Assembly: GCA_029204225.1 (NCBI GenBank)
Contig: CM055108.1
Location: 3,273,547 to 3,337,546 of the forward strand
Direction: 5' to 3'
DNA: 64,000 nt
Origin: Diphasiastrum complanatum
Lineage: Eukaryota > Streptophyta > Lycopodiopsida > Lycopodiales > Lycopodiaceae
Below, piece by piece: positions 46,096 through 59,499 of this stretch (position 1 is its first letter; each line of letters opens with the position of its first letter). Under the pieces are notes generated by a model. That model had not been told where the DNA came from. It ran no database searches and saw only the letters and a list, made by a program, of their open reading frames with translations. Made by a program: the position numbers and the translations under genes.

Positions 46096-47000
46096 CATTG
46101 ACATTCCCTCATGATGGTACTCAGCATATATTTTCCGGTATCGATTCTCGGCAGGACTATCAGCTTATTTCCGGGAAACAGTTCCTACGAAGCCTCACGA
46201 AGGCCCACTGTGCGACTATTCTTTCTGTTCAGCCAGTTCAGCCTATTGCGGATGCACCACCTTTGCCATAGGTATTTTCTGAACTGTTGCGTGAATTTGA
46301 GCATGTTTTTAGAGAGCCGACTTAGTTACCCCCTTTACGAGATGTCAACCACCATATAGACCTTGTTTCCTCTGCATCACCTCCTTCTCGTCCTCCTTTT
46401 CGTATGCCTATTGTTGAGCGCGAGGAAGTCCAGCGTCAGGTGTCTGATTTATTACGTCAAGGCCTTATTGTTCCTAGCCACAGTCCTTTTGGTGCTCCTG
46501 TTTTACTTGTTGATAAGAAGGATGGTACTAAACGTGTATGTATTGATTATCGTGCTTTAAATAAACTTACTATCCGTAATCAGTACCCTATCCCTCATAT
46601 GGATGACCTGTTTGACCAGTTAGGCCAAGCCAAGATCTTTTCGAAACTTGACCTCCGTTCCGGTTATCACCAGATTCGTATGCATCCTCCTGATGAGCAC
46701 AAGATAGCTTTCCGTACTCACTTTGGTCTGTATGAGTTTCGTGTCCTTCCTTTTGGTGTTACCAATGGCCCGCCCACTTTTCAGAATGTCATGAATAACA
46801 TCTTTCGTCCTCTGCTTGGAAAGTGTGTCATTGTTTATTTTGACGATATCCTCATTTATAGCACCACTCTCTCTCTTCATGTTCAGCACGTTCGTTCTGT
46901 TTTTGTTTTGTTAGTTACTCATCATCTGTATGCTAAACGTTATAAATGTTCTTTTGCTGTTGTACAAATCGAGTTTTTGGGCTTCTTTGTTACTAATGGT
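46096..47000 (+). pseudogene. Chromovirus III reverse transcriptase
   Basis: Same frame as the protease, interrupted by TAG at 46269 and 46323. Open from 46404: LLRQGLIVPSHSPFGAPVLL, KDGTKRVCIDYRALNKLTIR, KIFSKLDLRSGYHQIRMHP, FGVTNGPPTFQNVMNNIF and CVIVYFDDILIYS, the catalytic site as YFDD in place of YLDD/YADD. The palm is complete. The thumb is lost: FLGFFVTNG joins directly to the RNase H block KELLAIIFALKKWHHYLY, a deletion of roughly 120 codons at about 47001. Confidence 0.93.
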
Positions 47001-47349
47001 AAAGAGTTGCTTGCTATCATTTTTGCTTTAAAGAAGTGGCATCATTATCTGTATCGTGTTCCGTTTTACTGATCACCAGTCACTTCGTTATTTGTATACA
47101 CAGAAGGATCTTAGTGATCGTCAGTACCGTTGGCTTCAGTTTTTACAGTCCTTTCATTTTGATATTCATTATAAGCCTGGTAAAAGTAACGTTGCTGCTG
47201 ATGCTTTGTCTCGTTTACCTGCTCTTACTTACAGTCTTGTTACGTCTCCCCACTCTTGGTATGATGATCTTTCTTAGGCTTATGCCACATGTCCAGACTT
47301 TCGTGATGTTATGTCGTCTGCCTCTCGTCCTTCCTCTCACCCTCACTAG
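47001..47349 (+). pseudogene. Chromovirus III RNase H remnant
   Basis: After the deletion: KELLAIIFALKKWHHYLYRV, one shift, then TDHQSLRYLYTQKDLSDRQY, FHFDIHYKPGKSNVAADALS. TAG codons stand at 47275 and 47347, again where Gln is expected. The first half of the domain is missing. Confidence 0.9.
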
Positions 47350-48766
47350 GTTTATTCCATTGTTAATCATCGTTTGTTTCACTATGGTTCGTTATGTATT
47401 CCCAGCACTCTCGACATACGTCCACAGCTCCTTCTTGATGCCCATTCCTCTCCTGTTGGTGGCCATTTTGGTTTTCAGAAGTCCTTGTTCCGTTTGAAAG
47501 AACATTTTTATTGGCCTTCCATGAAGCGTGAGCTTTCCCACCTTATTCATACTTGTGATTTTTGCCTTCGTAACAAGTATTCCCGTGAAAAACCTGGCGG
47601 TCTCCTTCAAAGTTGGCCTATTCCTTCCCGCCAGTGGACTGATATATCTATGGACTTCATTTTAGGTCTTCCCCGTACTCAGCGTGGTCATGACTCTTGT
47701 TTGGTGGCAGTTGATAGGTTTTCTAAACAAGCTCATTTCATACCAGTCGGACGTACTATTACAGCAGAGCAGTGTGGTCGTATATTTATTTCTGAGAGTT
47801 TTCCGCTTACATGGTCTCCCACGATCTATACTTACTGATCGGGATACCAAGTTTACATCAGGTTTTTGGACAGAGCTTATGCGTATCTTGGATGTTAGGA
47901 TACTTATGGGCACTGCTTATCATTCTTCTGCGGATGGTCAGTCTGAGGTTATTAACCGGGTATTGGAGGATTATTTACGACATTATGTTTCTCCTTCTGG
48001 TCGTGATTGGGATCAACATTTATGTTTGGCTGAGTATAGTTATAACGGTTCTGTTAGTTCCAGCACAGGTGTTTCTCCTTTCCTGCTTGCTCATGGATAC
48101 TTACCAGCTCTGCCCGGTATACCTGCTCCTCCAGATGATGCACCTGTTACTATTTCATCTTATCTTTCGAGTGCTCGGGAGATTATTACTAGAGCTGCTA
48201 CTCATTTACAACATATTCAGCAGCGGTACAGGACCATTGTTGATCGTCATCGGCGCCATGTTGAGTTTGCAGAGGGAGATACTGTTTTTCTCCGGTTACG
48301 CTTTGCTCGCCATCATTTTGTACAGGGTCTTGCTTCTACTGAGAAGCTTGCGCCGCGCTATTATGGGCCTTTTCAGATTCTTGAGCGCCTCAGTCCAGTT
48401 ACATATCATCTTGAGTTACCTGCTGCTACTCGGGCTTGTGATATCTTTCATGTCAGTTTATTACGTGCTGCTATTGAGGATGATGCTCCTCGAGATTCCT
48501 CATTTCCTACAGATCCAGAGCTTTTTCCATTCCTGCCAGCTGCTATTTTACAGGTGCGCTTATTGCATAGTCGTCGCCATCGGCAGGTTCAGTTTTTGGT
48601 CCAGTGGGACGGTCGTCCTATTGAGGAGGCTACTTGGGAGCCCATTGATGTTTTTTATCATACCCCTATCCTGGCTGATCAGGCTCGATCACTTGCAGCT
48701 ACCATTGCTTCTCGGGATGCTCCGGCTTCTTTTGATGTTCCTTTCTCAGATGAGATATCTTGATGC
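47350..48766 (+). pseudogene. Chromovirus III integrase with chromodomain
   Basis: HHCC domain: HSSPVGGHFGFQKSLFRLKE, HFYWPSMKREL, CDFCLRNKYS. Core: WTDISMDFILGLPRT (first Asp), shift by one inserted base at about 47797, HGLPRSILTDRDTKFTSGFW (second Asp), GQSEVINRVLEDYLRHY (Glu). The GPY/F-type region follows (EKLAPRYYGPFQILERL, then VTYHLELP). The last 60 residues form a chromodomain: LLHSRRHRQVQFLVQWDGRP, then EEATWEPIDVF. Chromodomains direct insertion to marked chromatin. The final frame is open for 359 codons and stops at 48763. Confidence 0.95.
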
Positions 48767-48839
48767 AGTATTTTTCTCTGGCACTGGTTCTTATGTTATT
48801 TTGCCTACATTGGGGGCAATGTTCTTTATAGCCAGGGAG
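48767..48839 (+). other. Polypurine tract region
   Basis: Short non-coding sequence ending GCCAGGGAG directly before the 3' LTR; this serves as plus-strand primer in such elements. It is less purine-rich than usual. Confidence 0.6.
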
Positions 48840-49302
48840 AGTTACGGACTACAGGATACAGGCCTATTGGGCTACTCTGCACATATTCCGCAGGCCTCTT
48901 TACATTTACTGTTGGTTATGTATATTTCTGGTTACGCATTTTATATTAGTCATGTATAGGCCCCAAAGCCTTTTTATATGCTTATGACCCGCACTGGGTC
49001 CTTTTTTATGACATTGACTGGCCTTGGGCCCTTATTATATGGTTATATGTGGAGTGGGGGCCCGTAGGAGGGCGCACTATTTTCCCTCCACATTTTGCTC
49101 CCTTTACTTTTGAATTCCTATTTTAGGGTTCATTGGTAGGGTATTTAAGGGGCATTTGTACACTCATTTTTCAGATTATTGATTGGTATTGCTTGGGCTT
49201 TTCGTGGGAGAACCTATTGTCTTGTCTATTGCTTGTAGGGCTTTAGTCTATTGCTGTCTTTTATGCTTCATTGATTCAACACCTGAGATTTTGATCATAA
49301 CT
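48840..49302 (+). mobile_element. 3' LTR of chromovirus III
   Basis: 463 bp, from AGTTACGGACTAC to GATCATAACT, homologous to 43436-43881. It holds GGCCTATTGG (about 48862) and GCTCCCTTTACT (about 49098), which are absent or shortened in the 5' LTR. CACAC follows at 49303-49307. Confidence 0.88.
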
Positions 49303-49530
49303 CACACACACACACACACACGTGACACAATCACTCACACACACACACTAACACACACACAAAATCTCAAGACTCACACACACACTCTCTCACACGCAAT
49401 CACTCACACACACACACACAAAATCTCAAGACACACACACACAATATCACACAATCAATCACACACACACACACACAAAATCTCAAGACACACACACACA
49501 CACTCTCTCTCACACATAACACACAATCTC
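49303..49530. repeat. CA-rich minisatellite
   Basis: Tandem units of about 55-65 bp built from (CA)n and the phrase AAAATCTCAAGAC, repeated at about 49360, 49420 and 49478, with CTCTCTCACAC between. It is the continuation of the CA-rich DNA before the 5' LTR. Confidence 0.85.
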
Positions 49531-49532
49531 AA

Positions 49533-50347
49533 TGCCACTCTCTCACGGGCTTCGGTTTCTGTTGGGCCAGTTTCGAGTATCTTCACATCAGTTGGCTATT
49601 GAGACTGGACGCTTCCAGTGCACCCCGCGAGAGGAGCGGATTTGCCAGTTGTGCTCATTAGCTATGGTCGAGTCAGAGGAGCACTTCCTTTTCACATGTC
49701 CAGTCTACTATGAGATCAGAGGGCGATATCATTGTCTTTTTCGTCAGACACATGTTACATTGCGGTCCCTTATCTCATACGAGGACCCCCGTTGTGTGGC
49801 ACTTATGCTACGTCAGATGTCCCTCTTACGACAGGACCTATGTTAGGCAGTTCAGCATACTTACCCAGTCACCCAGTCCCAGATTACATCCTTCTTCTCA
49901 CGCAGGAGATCACGTTCTGATGCGGACATGACTTATAGCGATTGCGACAACATTCCCAGACCCAGGACGCAGAGACGACGTACCACCCAGCCTCAGGTGA
50001 CCATGAGAGTTACACGTCCCACCAGGCCTCCTAGACAGAGACGCACTACATATGCTCATACTCATCGACGACGCCAGCATGTTCCAGCGCTTACTGATGT
50101 TACAGCTCGCATTACATCCTTCTACAACATCAGCACAGCCCTGACTTCTTGACATGGATACATATGATTTTCATGCACAGGCTTTTTCATTTATGTATTT
50201 CATGTATGTATTTATCTTAGCCTGTACCAGATGTTTTTTCTTTATTACAGCATTGGAGATGCTTTAGACGCTCTCCTAGTTACCACATACTTGACATGTA
50301 CTACTTTTGTCTTATATGCCTTTTGGCATGGAAAAGACATTAATAAA

Positions 50348-50350
<3 letters not shown>
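49533..50350 (+). mobile_element. LINE copy C, 3' fragment
   Basis: Starts in the C-terminal region (LSHGLRFLLGQFRVSSHQLA). The zinc-binding motif CQLCSLAMVESEEHFLFTCP and YYEIRGRYHCLF are intact in an open frame to 49846. A basic, Arg-rich tail follows after one stop (RRRSRSDADMTYSDCDN, then PRTQRRRTTQP). The 3' UTR includes the perfect stem-loop ATGCCTTTTGGCAT (50316-50329) and ends GACATTAATAAAGCT. Of all LINE ends here this has the best kept terminus. Confidence 0.92.
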
Positions 50351-50424
<74 letters not shown>

Positions 50425-50449
50425 CTTTTCTCTCTCTCTCTCTCTCTCT
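50351..50449. repeat. (CT)n tract, tail of LINE C
   Basis: About 99 bp of CT with a CTTT interruption (50418-50429). It begins directly after the LINE terminus and ends where LINE copy D begins. Confidence 0.95.
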
Positions 50450-52519
<2,070 letters not shown>

Positions 52520-54235
52520 TTGCCGTACGAAGTAGGCCTATGAAGAGTTTGAAGGAAGATGACTTATCAAGCTTCTCTACAGCTCTTCCACAAGTGCACT
52601 CTGGCGTGAGTTCATTCCTCGTGTTCCACCTCCACTTCTTGATGATCTCTGCATATGGACTGACTATGCCATTTCCTTATACACCATTCACACTGACACA
52701 TCCATTTCCATCTCTTCTAAATCTTCTAAGTTCATCTTCTTCATTGTTGATATGGTTCCTAGCGCCATCAAGAAATTGAACACTTGCAAAGCTAGAGATA
52801 CAAATGATCTTGAATTTGAGTTATTGATCCATGCAGTTGACTTGCTGCCACTCCTCTTACCCCGCCCGCCCTACTCAATGAGGTTGTTGTCTCTAGTTTT
52901 CCTTCTTCTTCGTGCACTAACATCATTCATCCCATACATGAGCATGGTGATCCCATGAATCTTAGTAACTATTGAACTCTTATGATTGGACATGTCATTA
53001 CGAAATTGTATGGCATTATTCTTTACTCAACTGTGAGTATTGATGTATAGACTAGGAGACTGCATGCTATGGGCCAGGCTGGTTTTAGAGCCCATTATTC
53101 CACTACGGATTGTATCTTTAAGCTTATCACATGCATTCAGAGAGCTCAGGCACTTCCTAATACAGAGCAGAGATATACGCGGCTTGCACTCATGTCCTCT
53201 CATCACCTTCAGACTCAGGGATACCGACTATCATGGTTCTCTCAGGCATCACACTTCCTCATGGCAGCATTTGGTATCACTATCACTGCTCTCCCTTTGG
53301 GTACACACCAGTACATTAGACATTTTTTATACAGAGCATATCTCGACCGTACTTGGCGACACTAGTTGGGGGTTAAGCCTATCGGACTCACTTTCTGGAG
53401 CAGGATGCCACTGGTCTTCCAGTTTTACCTCGCTATTTGTCCTCTGGGCTATCGCACAGTCTCCGTTTCACTTTGGGACAGTTCAGAGTCTCCTTACATC
53501 AGTTGGCTATTGAGACAAGCATATTCCGGGGTACACCACGAGAGGAGAGATTATGCTTGCTATGTCCCCTACATGAGATAGAGTCCGAGGAGTACATCTT
53601 CAGATGCCCCATATATTATGAGATCAGAGGGAGATATCACTGTTTATTCCGTGACATGCCTCCTACACTCAGAGCACTGATTAGATATGAGGACTCTCGC
53701 TGTGTCGCACTTTTGCTACGGGAGATGGTCTTGTTGCGCCAGGATATATACCAGTTAGCTCACCAGCCACATCCTAGCTTTCAGGCTCAGATTACGTCTT
53801 TCTTCACCAGGAGACGGACACGGTCTGATGACGATGACGATGACATACCACCTCACCGATGTTAGAGACAGTGTATCACTCATAGTCATGCAGCTGCAGC
53901 AGTTCGCACTTCACGCCATGTTACGAGAGCACACAGTTTTTCCTAGACGACGTCAGCGACGGTCCATGTTACCTCCTGTTGCAGCGCGTATCACATCTTT
54001 TTTCAGCAGCAGCAGTACATGTTATTACTCCACTCCTGGCAGCTGTTTCGCTCCCCCCTTATGGATAGTTGGCAGTTTGTAGTTTCCAGTTATATTACTC
54101 ATTTCTCTTTTACACATAGTTTTTTCTTGGAGACGTTTATATACGCTCCCATGGTTTTCACATACTTGACATGTACTCCATTTGGTCTTATATGCCTTTT
54201 GGCATGGAAAAGACATTTGGTCTATTTTTTCTTTT
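52520..54235 (+). mobile_element. LINE copy E, internally deleted
   Basis: RT entry region in broken frames (WREFIPRVPPPLLDDL, LEFELLIHAVDLLP), up to GQAGFRAHYSTTDCIF at about 53120. It then jumps directly to LITCIQRAQ, losing the RT palm. C-terminal part: SSHHLQTQGYRLSWFSQAS, GTHQYIRHFLYRAYLDRTW, stop, then an open stretch 53437-53865 with CLLCPLHEIESEEYIFRCP and YYEIRGRYHCLF. A basic/acidic tail follows (RRRTRSDDDDDDIPPHRC). The stem-loop ATGCCTTTTGGCAT is at 54192-54205; the end is GAAAAGACATTTGG and a T-rich tail. Confidence 0.9.
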
Positions 54236-56142
54236 TTGATTCGGTTCCGAGGCACTTGTTGCTCCAGCGTTTGGCATCTCTTGGTTTCTCACAGGAGGTC
54301 ATTGCTGCTATCATCACATTATATGAGAGAGTTTTGGCCCGTTTTCGTGATGGAGATGGATGGTCTTCATATATTCATAGTACGGTCGGAGTGAAGCAGG
54401 TGTGTCCTTTGTCACCCACCCTCTTTGCTCTATACATTGACGACCTTGAGCGGATCATTCGGGAAGAAGGTGGAGATGGCTGTCCTCTAGCAGATATTGT
54501 TATCCCTATCCTTCTTTATGCAGATGATGTGGTTCTATCATCTAGCTCGGCTGCAAGGCTTCAGCGACATATGGATTCCTTGTATACTTTTTGTCAGATA
54601 TGGGGGCTGATGGTGAACATTGGTAAGACTAAGGTTATGGTGTTTAACACTAACAGACAACATATGAGAGACACTATGTTCTATTATGATGGACAGCTTC
54701 TAGAGATAGTGGCGTCTTACACATACCTGGGTGTTCTCTTCTCCGGTCCATTGCTTTCTTTTAGACCAACTGCATTGGCTAGGCTCCGCAAGGGGCGCTC
54801 TGCTCTTGTTCAGATGGAGAGGTTTTCCTCTACTTATGATGTGCATGACCCAGACACACGCTGTCGCTCTTTTCTTCGACTGTTCCTCCAGTGGCACTGT
54901 ATTCAGCAAAGACATGGTGCCCAGGCTTATCTAGAGACACTTGGAGTGACATCTCGCGTTTGCAGATTCACATGCTTAGCCGGATGATTCGGGCCAAGCA
55001 GTCCGTTCCTCATGAGATTATTTTGGCGGAGTTTGCTCCTCCTCCACTGATTGTAGAGGCTATTTTCAGGATCATCACATTCATTCACAGAGTCTCAGAG
55101 CTTGATTCTTCCAGATACGTGGTAGCGGCTTTTACATCTTCTCGCACTTTGGCTGGGCAGCGGGCTAAGTCCTCATGGTTTCAGTATGCTTCGGACTTTC
55201 TACGTAGCTGGGGATTATCTATGTCTGACCTCCCAAATGGGACTCATGCGTTCATATGCCGACAGATCTACAGAGCATACATTCACACAGTCTGGTCTCA
55301 CCTGGATCCATCACGGGTTAAGCTTTAGTTCTATCACACTCACTTTCTTCACGTTGATGCTTCAGGGCTTCTCGTTAGACCGAGTTATCTCTCTCAGGCG
55401 CTGTCTTTTGGCCTACGCTACCGCATTGGTCAGCTTCGGGTCTCTTCCCATCAGCTCACTATTGAGACAGGCAGATACACAGACACGCCACGACCCTTAC
55501 GGTTCTGTCAGTGCTGTACACTACATGAGGTTGAGGATGAGTTTCACTTTATTTTCAGATGTCCAGCTTACTATGAGATCAGAGGCAGATACCATTGTCT
55601 CTATCGAGACATTCCACTCACGCTTGGTTCCTCCTTTGCCCATCCAGATGCAAGATGTGTTGGTTTGCTATTACGAGAGATGTTCTCCTTGAGATCTTCA
55701 CTTCTGTCGGATGATCAGGATGTTGACCACAACCAGCCACATATTACACTTTTCTTTTAGAAAAGAGTTAGGGATGATACTTCGGACAGTGAGATCGACA
55801 TTCCAGCTCGACGACCGAAGCTTCAACGTCTTCCTCGACCATCTAGATCCAGAGTTCGTCACCAGAGGTCACCATGTGCCTCTCGCCAGATCACACAGTT
55901 TTTCTCTCTCAGTTAGTAAGTTTTATTCCTCCGTGTAGCTGGTGGTTAAGCTACTGCTTTTGTACCCTCACCATAGCTAGAGGTTAAGCTTTGGTTTTAT
56001 TTCCGGTTTATTTCTGTTTTATTCTGTGTTTTAGCTGATAGAAATAAGTCCGGCATGGACAATGATCTTTTTTGATGTACTTTTTTTTTGTCTTATGTGC
56101 CCAAGGGCACTATGTAGACATTAATAAATTCTATTATATTCT
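54236..56142 (+). mobile_element. LINE copy F (subfamily 2)
   Basis: Starts abruptly at FDSVPRHLLLQRLASLGF after the T-rich tail of E. RT continues: STVGVKQVCPLSPTLFALYI (QG to QV), LLYADDVVLSSSS with intact YADD, WGLMVNIGKTKVMVFNTNR. Frame 54019-54987 is open across most of it; a shift near 54895 leads to 54891-55328 (SRLQIHMLSRMIRAKQSVPH, EIILAEF). Then VSSHQLTIETGRYTDTPRPL and a zinc motif CQCCTLHEVEDEFHFIFRCP. C-terminal tail: SDSEIDIPARRPKLQRLP. The stem-loop is GTGCCCAAGGGCAC (56097-56110), followed by AGACATTAATAAATTC. Confidence 0.92.
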
Positions 56143-56163
56143 CTTCTCTCTCTCTCTCTCTCT
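56143..56163. repeat. (CT)n tract, tail of LINE F
   Basis: A short CT run after TCTATTATATTCTCTT. LINE G begins inside its last bases. Confidence 0.9.
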
Positions 56164-58066
56164 CATACGAGGACCCCCACTGTGTGGCACTTATGATACG
56201 CGAGATGTCCCTCCTGCGACAAGACCTATGCTAGACAGCCCAACATGCTTATCCAGACACAGTCTCAGATTGCATCTTCTTCTCATGAAGAAGATTGCGT
56301 TCTGATGCAGACTCGACTAACAACAATTGCGACGACATTCCCAGACCCAGGACGCAGAGACGATGAGAGAGTTCTCGGTTATTTTCGGATTGATAGAGGT
56401 ATCTCAGAGCAGATTTGGAGTACCACAGTGATGAAGCAGGGTTTATAGATTGTTGAGCTTGAGCGGGTCAATGAGCAGAGTGGTGCTACATGATGTAAAC
56501 TTGGTGACATTCTTCTTTGGACAAATGATGTGGTTCTAGTCTCATCGACTAGAGAGGGTTTATAGAGACAGTTGGATAGTCTTCATGCTTTTTGTTCTAG
56601 ATGGGGTTTGGGGGCTAACATTGCGAGGACCAAGGTTATGGTCTTAACACATCCATGACCTTCATGCAGTTACAAATACTCATCTTTGACGGACATCCAC
56701 TGGAGAGTCTATCATCTTACACTTGCTTGAGAGTACTTTTTATGGGCCCCATATTTAGTATGAGACATGCATCTTTCTCCAAACTTGAGAAAATTTTATT
56801 TTGCGGAAGTTCATTTCAGATGCTCGAGTAAGTGTTGGCTTTGTGATAGTAGTTTTACCCCCACAACCTTATGTGTAGCAGAGACATGGGGCACGTCTTA
56901 TCTCATCTCATTGAACCAATATCTTGTGCATGCAGGTTACCATGTTATTTCGAATGATATGAACTAGCCCTCCGTCCTACATCATATTCTTTTGGCAGAG
57001 TTTGCAGTCTCACCCTACAGCTTAATGCCATCCTTTTTCTTATCGTGTATATTCAACAAGTCAAGATGTTTCCACTTTCTCAGCAAAGATACACACAGGT
57101 AGCACTTACCTCCTCTCAACATCTTCACAGTCAAGGCTATCGGTTCTGTTGGTTTTCCCAAGCTTTGACTTACTTGAGACACTTGGCACCTCTGTCATAG
57201 ACCTTCCATTAGGTACCCACTAGTATATCACACGGACCATATATAGAGCATATCTTGACCGAGCATGGCAAGGCTAATTGGGGTTCAAGCCCGACTGCTA
57301 GTAGACTCATTTCCTATACACAAGCTTGCGATTGAGATTGGATTCTTCCAAGGTATTCTTAGAGAGGAGAGGATTTTCCGATTTTGCTCTTTAGATGAGG
57401 TGGAGTTCGAGGACCACTTTGTCTTTAGATACCCTGTTTATATGAGATTAGAGTGAGATACTATTGTCGATTTTGCGATACACCTATTACGTCGTGTTCT
57501 CTGATTGTATATGAGGACCCATGTTGTGTTGCACTTATGATATGAGAGATGTTCTTATTATGACCTTCAATATAACCTATGTCAGACGGTGGACGAGAGT
57601 CATCCTGACAGCTTCGAATTACATCCTTCTTCTGTAGGAGAACATTACAGACAGATAAAGAGTCAGATGATGATGTCATTCCTGCACATAGGGACCAGAA
57701 AAAGGGCATCACTTGGCGCCGTATTGCGGCCATAGCTACTTGTCCTATCTCAAGGACATATACCTCTTTTAGATGACCTCCTCGATGACATTAGTAGTAT
57801 CTCCCAGATATACCTCCAGCAACAGCTTGTATTACGCCTTTCTTCAGCAACAACAAGACATGAGGACATTGATTGATGACAGCTCCTATATCATTATGTC
57901 ATTATTTGTAGCATGACATTTGATATTGTGTTTCATCCATGCTTCAGTACTTTAGATCTTTATGTATTGTTTTGGGGACGTTTCATACACTCTCGCTAAT
58001 ACCACATACTCAACATGTACCTTTTCGTCTTATATGCCTTTTGGCATGGAGAAGACCGTAATTTAA
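56164..58066 (+). mobile_element. LINE copy G, rearranged
   Basis: The order is abnormal. First comes C-terminal sequence (SYEDPHCVALMIREMSLLRQ, then the Arg-rich tail) to about 56365. It then jumps back into RT (ERVLGYFRIDRGISEQIWST, ILLWTNDVVLVS where YADD is WTND). The rest proceeds normally but in broken frames: HSQGYRFCWFSQA, LAIEIGFFQGILREERIFRF (zinc Cys lost), YEDPCCVALMI. The 3' UTR has the stem-loop ATGCCTTTTGGCAT at 58034-58047 and ends AATTTAAGC. It has the most stops of the row and so appears oldest. Confidence 0.85.
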
Positions 58067-58083
58067 GCTTTCTTTCTTTCTTT
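58067..58083. repeat. (TTTC)n tail of LINE G
   Basis: CTTTCTTTCTTTCTTTA-type tail, as at 43197 for LINE B. Confidence 0.85.
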
Positions 58084-58225
58084 ATGTGAATGTTTGGTTT
58101 GCATTGTGATGAATCCTTAGGAACATAATTATTGTGTGATTGAAGAGGGACCTTCAGTGAATGAATTTCTTAAGTCCCTAGAACACTAGAGTATCAATAA
58201 TGCCCTAATTCATGTCCCCTCTTAA
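58084..58225. other. Short unrecognised spacer
   Basis: Sequence after the LINE row; it may be the lead-in of the Gypsy RT piece that follows. No motif is visible. Confidence 0.4.
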
Positions 58226-58470
58226 AGGGACTGAGGAAGATACTGAAGAATTATTTGGACAAAGGGCGTATGAGGCCTAGTTTCTCCCTTCTGCTTTGCT
58301 GATCGTTCCTGTGAAGGATTATTTTTTGGCATGAGTGCAGAATCCAGATTTTCACGGCTTAAACAAGATTACTGTTATGCATTGGTGTTCTATGCCATGT
58401 ATTTATGACTTACTAGGCGCTTTGCATGGTGCTACTAGCAAGATTGGCTTGTATTTGTGGTTATGATTAG
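58226..58470 (+). pseudogene. Gypsy RT N-terminal scrap, strongly decayed
   Basis: Read with several stops: LRKILKNYLDKGRMRPSFSP, VPVKD, then HGLNKITVMHW and IYDLLGALHGATSKIGL. These correspond to the RT blocks LLEKGFIRPSTSP, DYRGLNKVTIKNRYPLP and DDLLDQLGGA..FSKIDLR of plant Gypsy. No catalytic site is reached. Confidence 0.65.
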
Positions 58471-58770
58471 GTTAAAATATGGAAGAAGATGTAGCTTTTG
58501 GAAGTTCTTTTGCTAGCAGTTTATAGTTGTCACATGAAATTGTGCTTCTCAATTTGGTCTGGAAAGCCAACAATGTATTAGGTGGCCTTTTGAATTAGGC
58601 ATACCCATTATGTGTCAAAGATATTACCATCTGCATTGTCTTTGAAACTGTCTTTTTGTGCAATTTTAAGTTTTAGGTATTCAGCTGCTTTCTAAGATAG
58701 GTGGTTCTGTTCTTACATACTGATGGCTTATCATAATATAGTATTGAATTTTCTATATGATTGTAAGCAG
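58471..58770 (+). other. PIGW: Intron 3' end, no element recognised
   Basis: T-rich sequence leading to the acceptor at 58770. No repeat motif is visible, as expected for original host intron DNA near an exon. Confidence 0.45.
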
Positions 58771-58898
58771 TTTCTGAAGATAAAAGGGCTGATTCCAGCA
58801 ATTGTGCCGAGGAATTGAAGTCACAAGAAGGGAATTATGTCGGCGAGTTGACAGCAGACTTCATTCTTGTGGTCCTTCCCACGCTTGGTTGTCTGACT
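58771..58898 (+). CDS. PIGW: PIG-W-like gene, fourth coding exon
   Basis: Acceptor TTGTAAGCAG (to 58770) and donor GTAAGC (58899). Two bases complete a Val codon started at 30023. Then follow 42 codons: a charged loop (SEDKRADSSNCAEELKSQEG) and ELTADFILVVLPTLGCLT. In PIG-W proteins a loop is followed by an LTDF-type motif and a hydrophobic span with a conserved Pro, at the same place. No stop or shift occurs in the four exons. The rest of the enzyme, with its remaining membrane spans, must lie beyond 64000 or has been lost. Codon usage and lack of repeats set this exon apart from its surroundings. Confidence 0.7.
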
Positions 58899-59075
58899 GT
58901 AAGCCTTAATCTAGAGACAGTAGTTTGCAAGATGGCAGAGTTATTGGTGTGTCGAGTTTCCAGAGAGATGTTTATGTAATCTGTGAAAAAGCATTTGCTC
59001 GTGGAATGTTTCTGCTTATATTGGAAAAGACAGTTTTAAGAGATTTTTGGCTAAACAGATGTAGCTTATCTGCTA
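58899..59075 (+). other. PIGW: Start of the next intron
   Basis: GTAAGC donor then unrecognised sequence up to the LTR at 59076. The intron extends past the window. Confidence 0.45.
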
Positions 59076-59486
59076 AGTTATGGACTGGGCTCATTATGCT
59101 CGCCACGTCCATTTACATTTACTTTACTTTATGCATAAGCAGGCCTTGGGCCCTTTTTTATTCATTAGTGACACTTAGATTATATGGTTGGCCTTTGGCC
59201 TTCTTATTCATTATTAGGTCATTTGGACATATTACTGGAGAGTGGGGGCCTTCTTGGAGGGCGCACTATTATCCCTCCCAGTTGGGCCCTAGCCACCGGA
59301 AGCTTCCTTTTAGGCTTCCTCTTGGCTATAAGTAGGGAAACTGTGTCATTTGTTATTCAGCTGCTGATATTGATCTCTCTCTTTAGCCTCCTTAATCTCT
59401 CTCTTTCTTGCTTTCTAGGGCTAAGTCTTGCTTATGTGCTGCTTTCATAGCTTAGCTCTAAACCAATTGTGGCTTCATTCGTAACT
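59076..59486 (+). mobile_element. 5' LTR of chromovirus-like element IV (AGTTA...TAACT)
   Basis: 411 bp from AGTTATGGACTGGG to CATTCGTAACT, touching a perfect primer site. It shares with the chromovirus III LTRs both termini, GGCCTTGGGCCCTT, GAGTGGGGGC, GAGGGCGCACTAT and ATCCCTCC. A TATA-like CTATAAGTAGG lies at about 59323. It is a second, more diverged member of the same group. The element's genes are not visible, since a LINE follows its leader. Confidence 0.8.
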
Positions 59487-59498
59487 TGGTATCAGAGC
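59487..59498 (+). other. Primer-binding site (initiator Met tRNA)
   Basis: TGGTATCAGAGC directly after the LTR terminus AACT, as in chromovirus III. Confidence 0.9.
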
Positions 59499-59499
59499 A

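Noticed and set aside
48767-48959. Long + frame through integrase and 3' LTR (47811-48959) as a gene
   Set aside because: It is the shifted shadow of the integrase frame, giving a Leu-rich sequence with no motif.
49303-49530. CRISPR-like array
   Set aside because: The repeated phrase AAAATCTCAAGAC is separated by CA-rich simple sequence, not unique spacers; this is a minisatellite in a plant genome.
54019-54987. 322-codon frame as one protein
   Set aside because: It runs from the 3' UTR of LINE E into the RT of LINE F and is an accident of adjacency.
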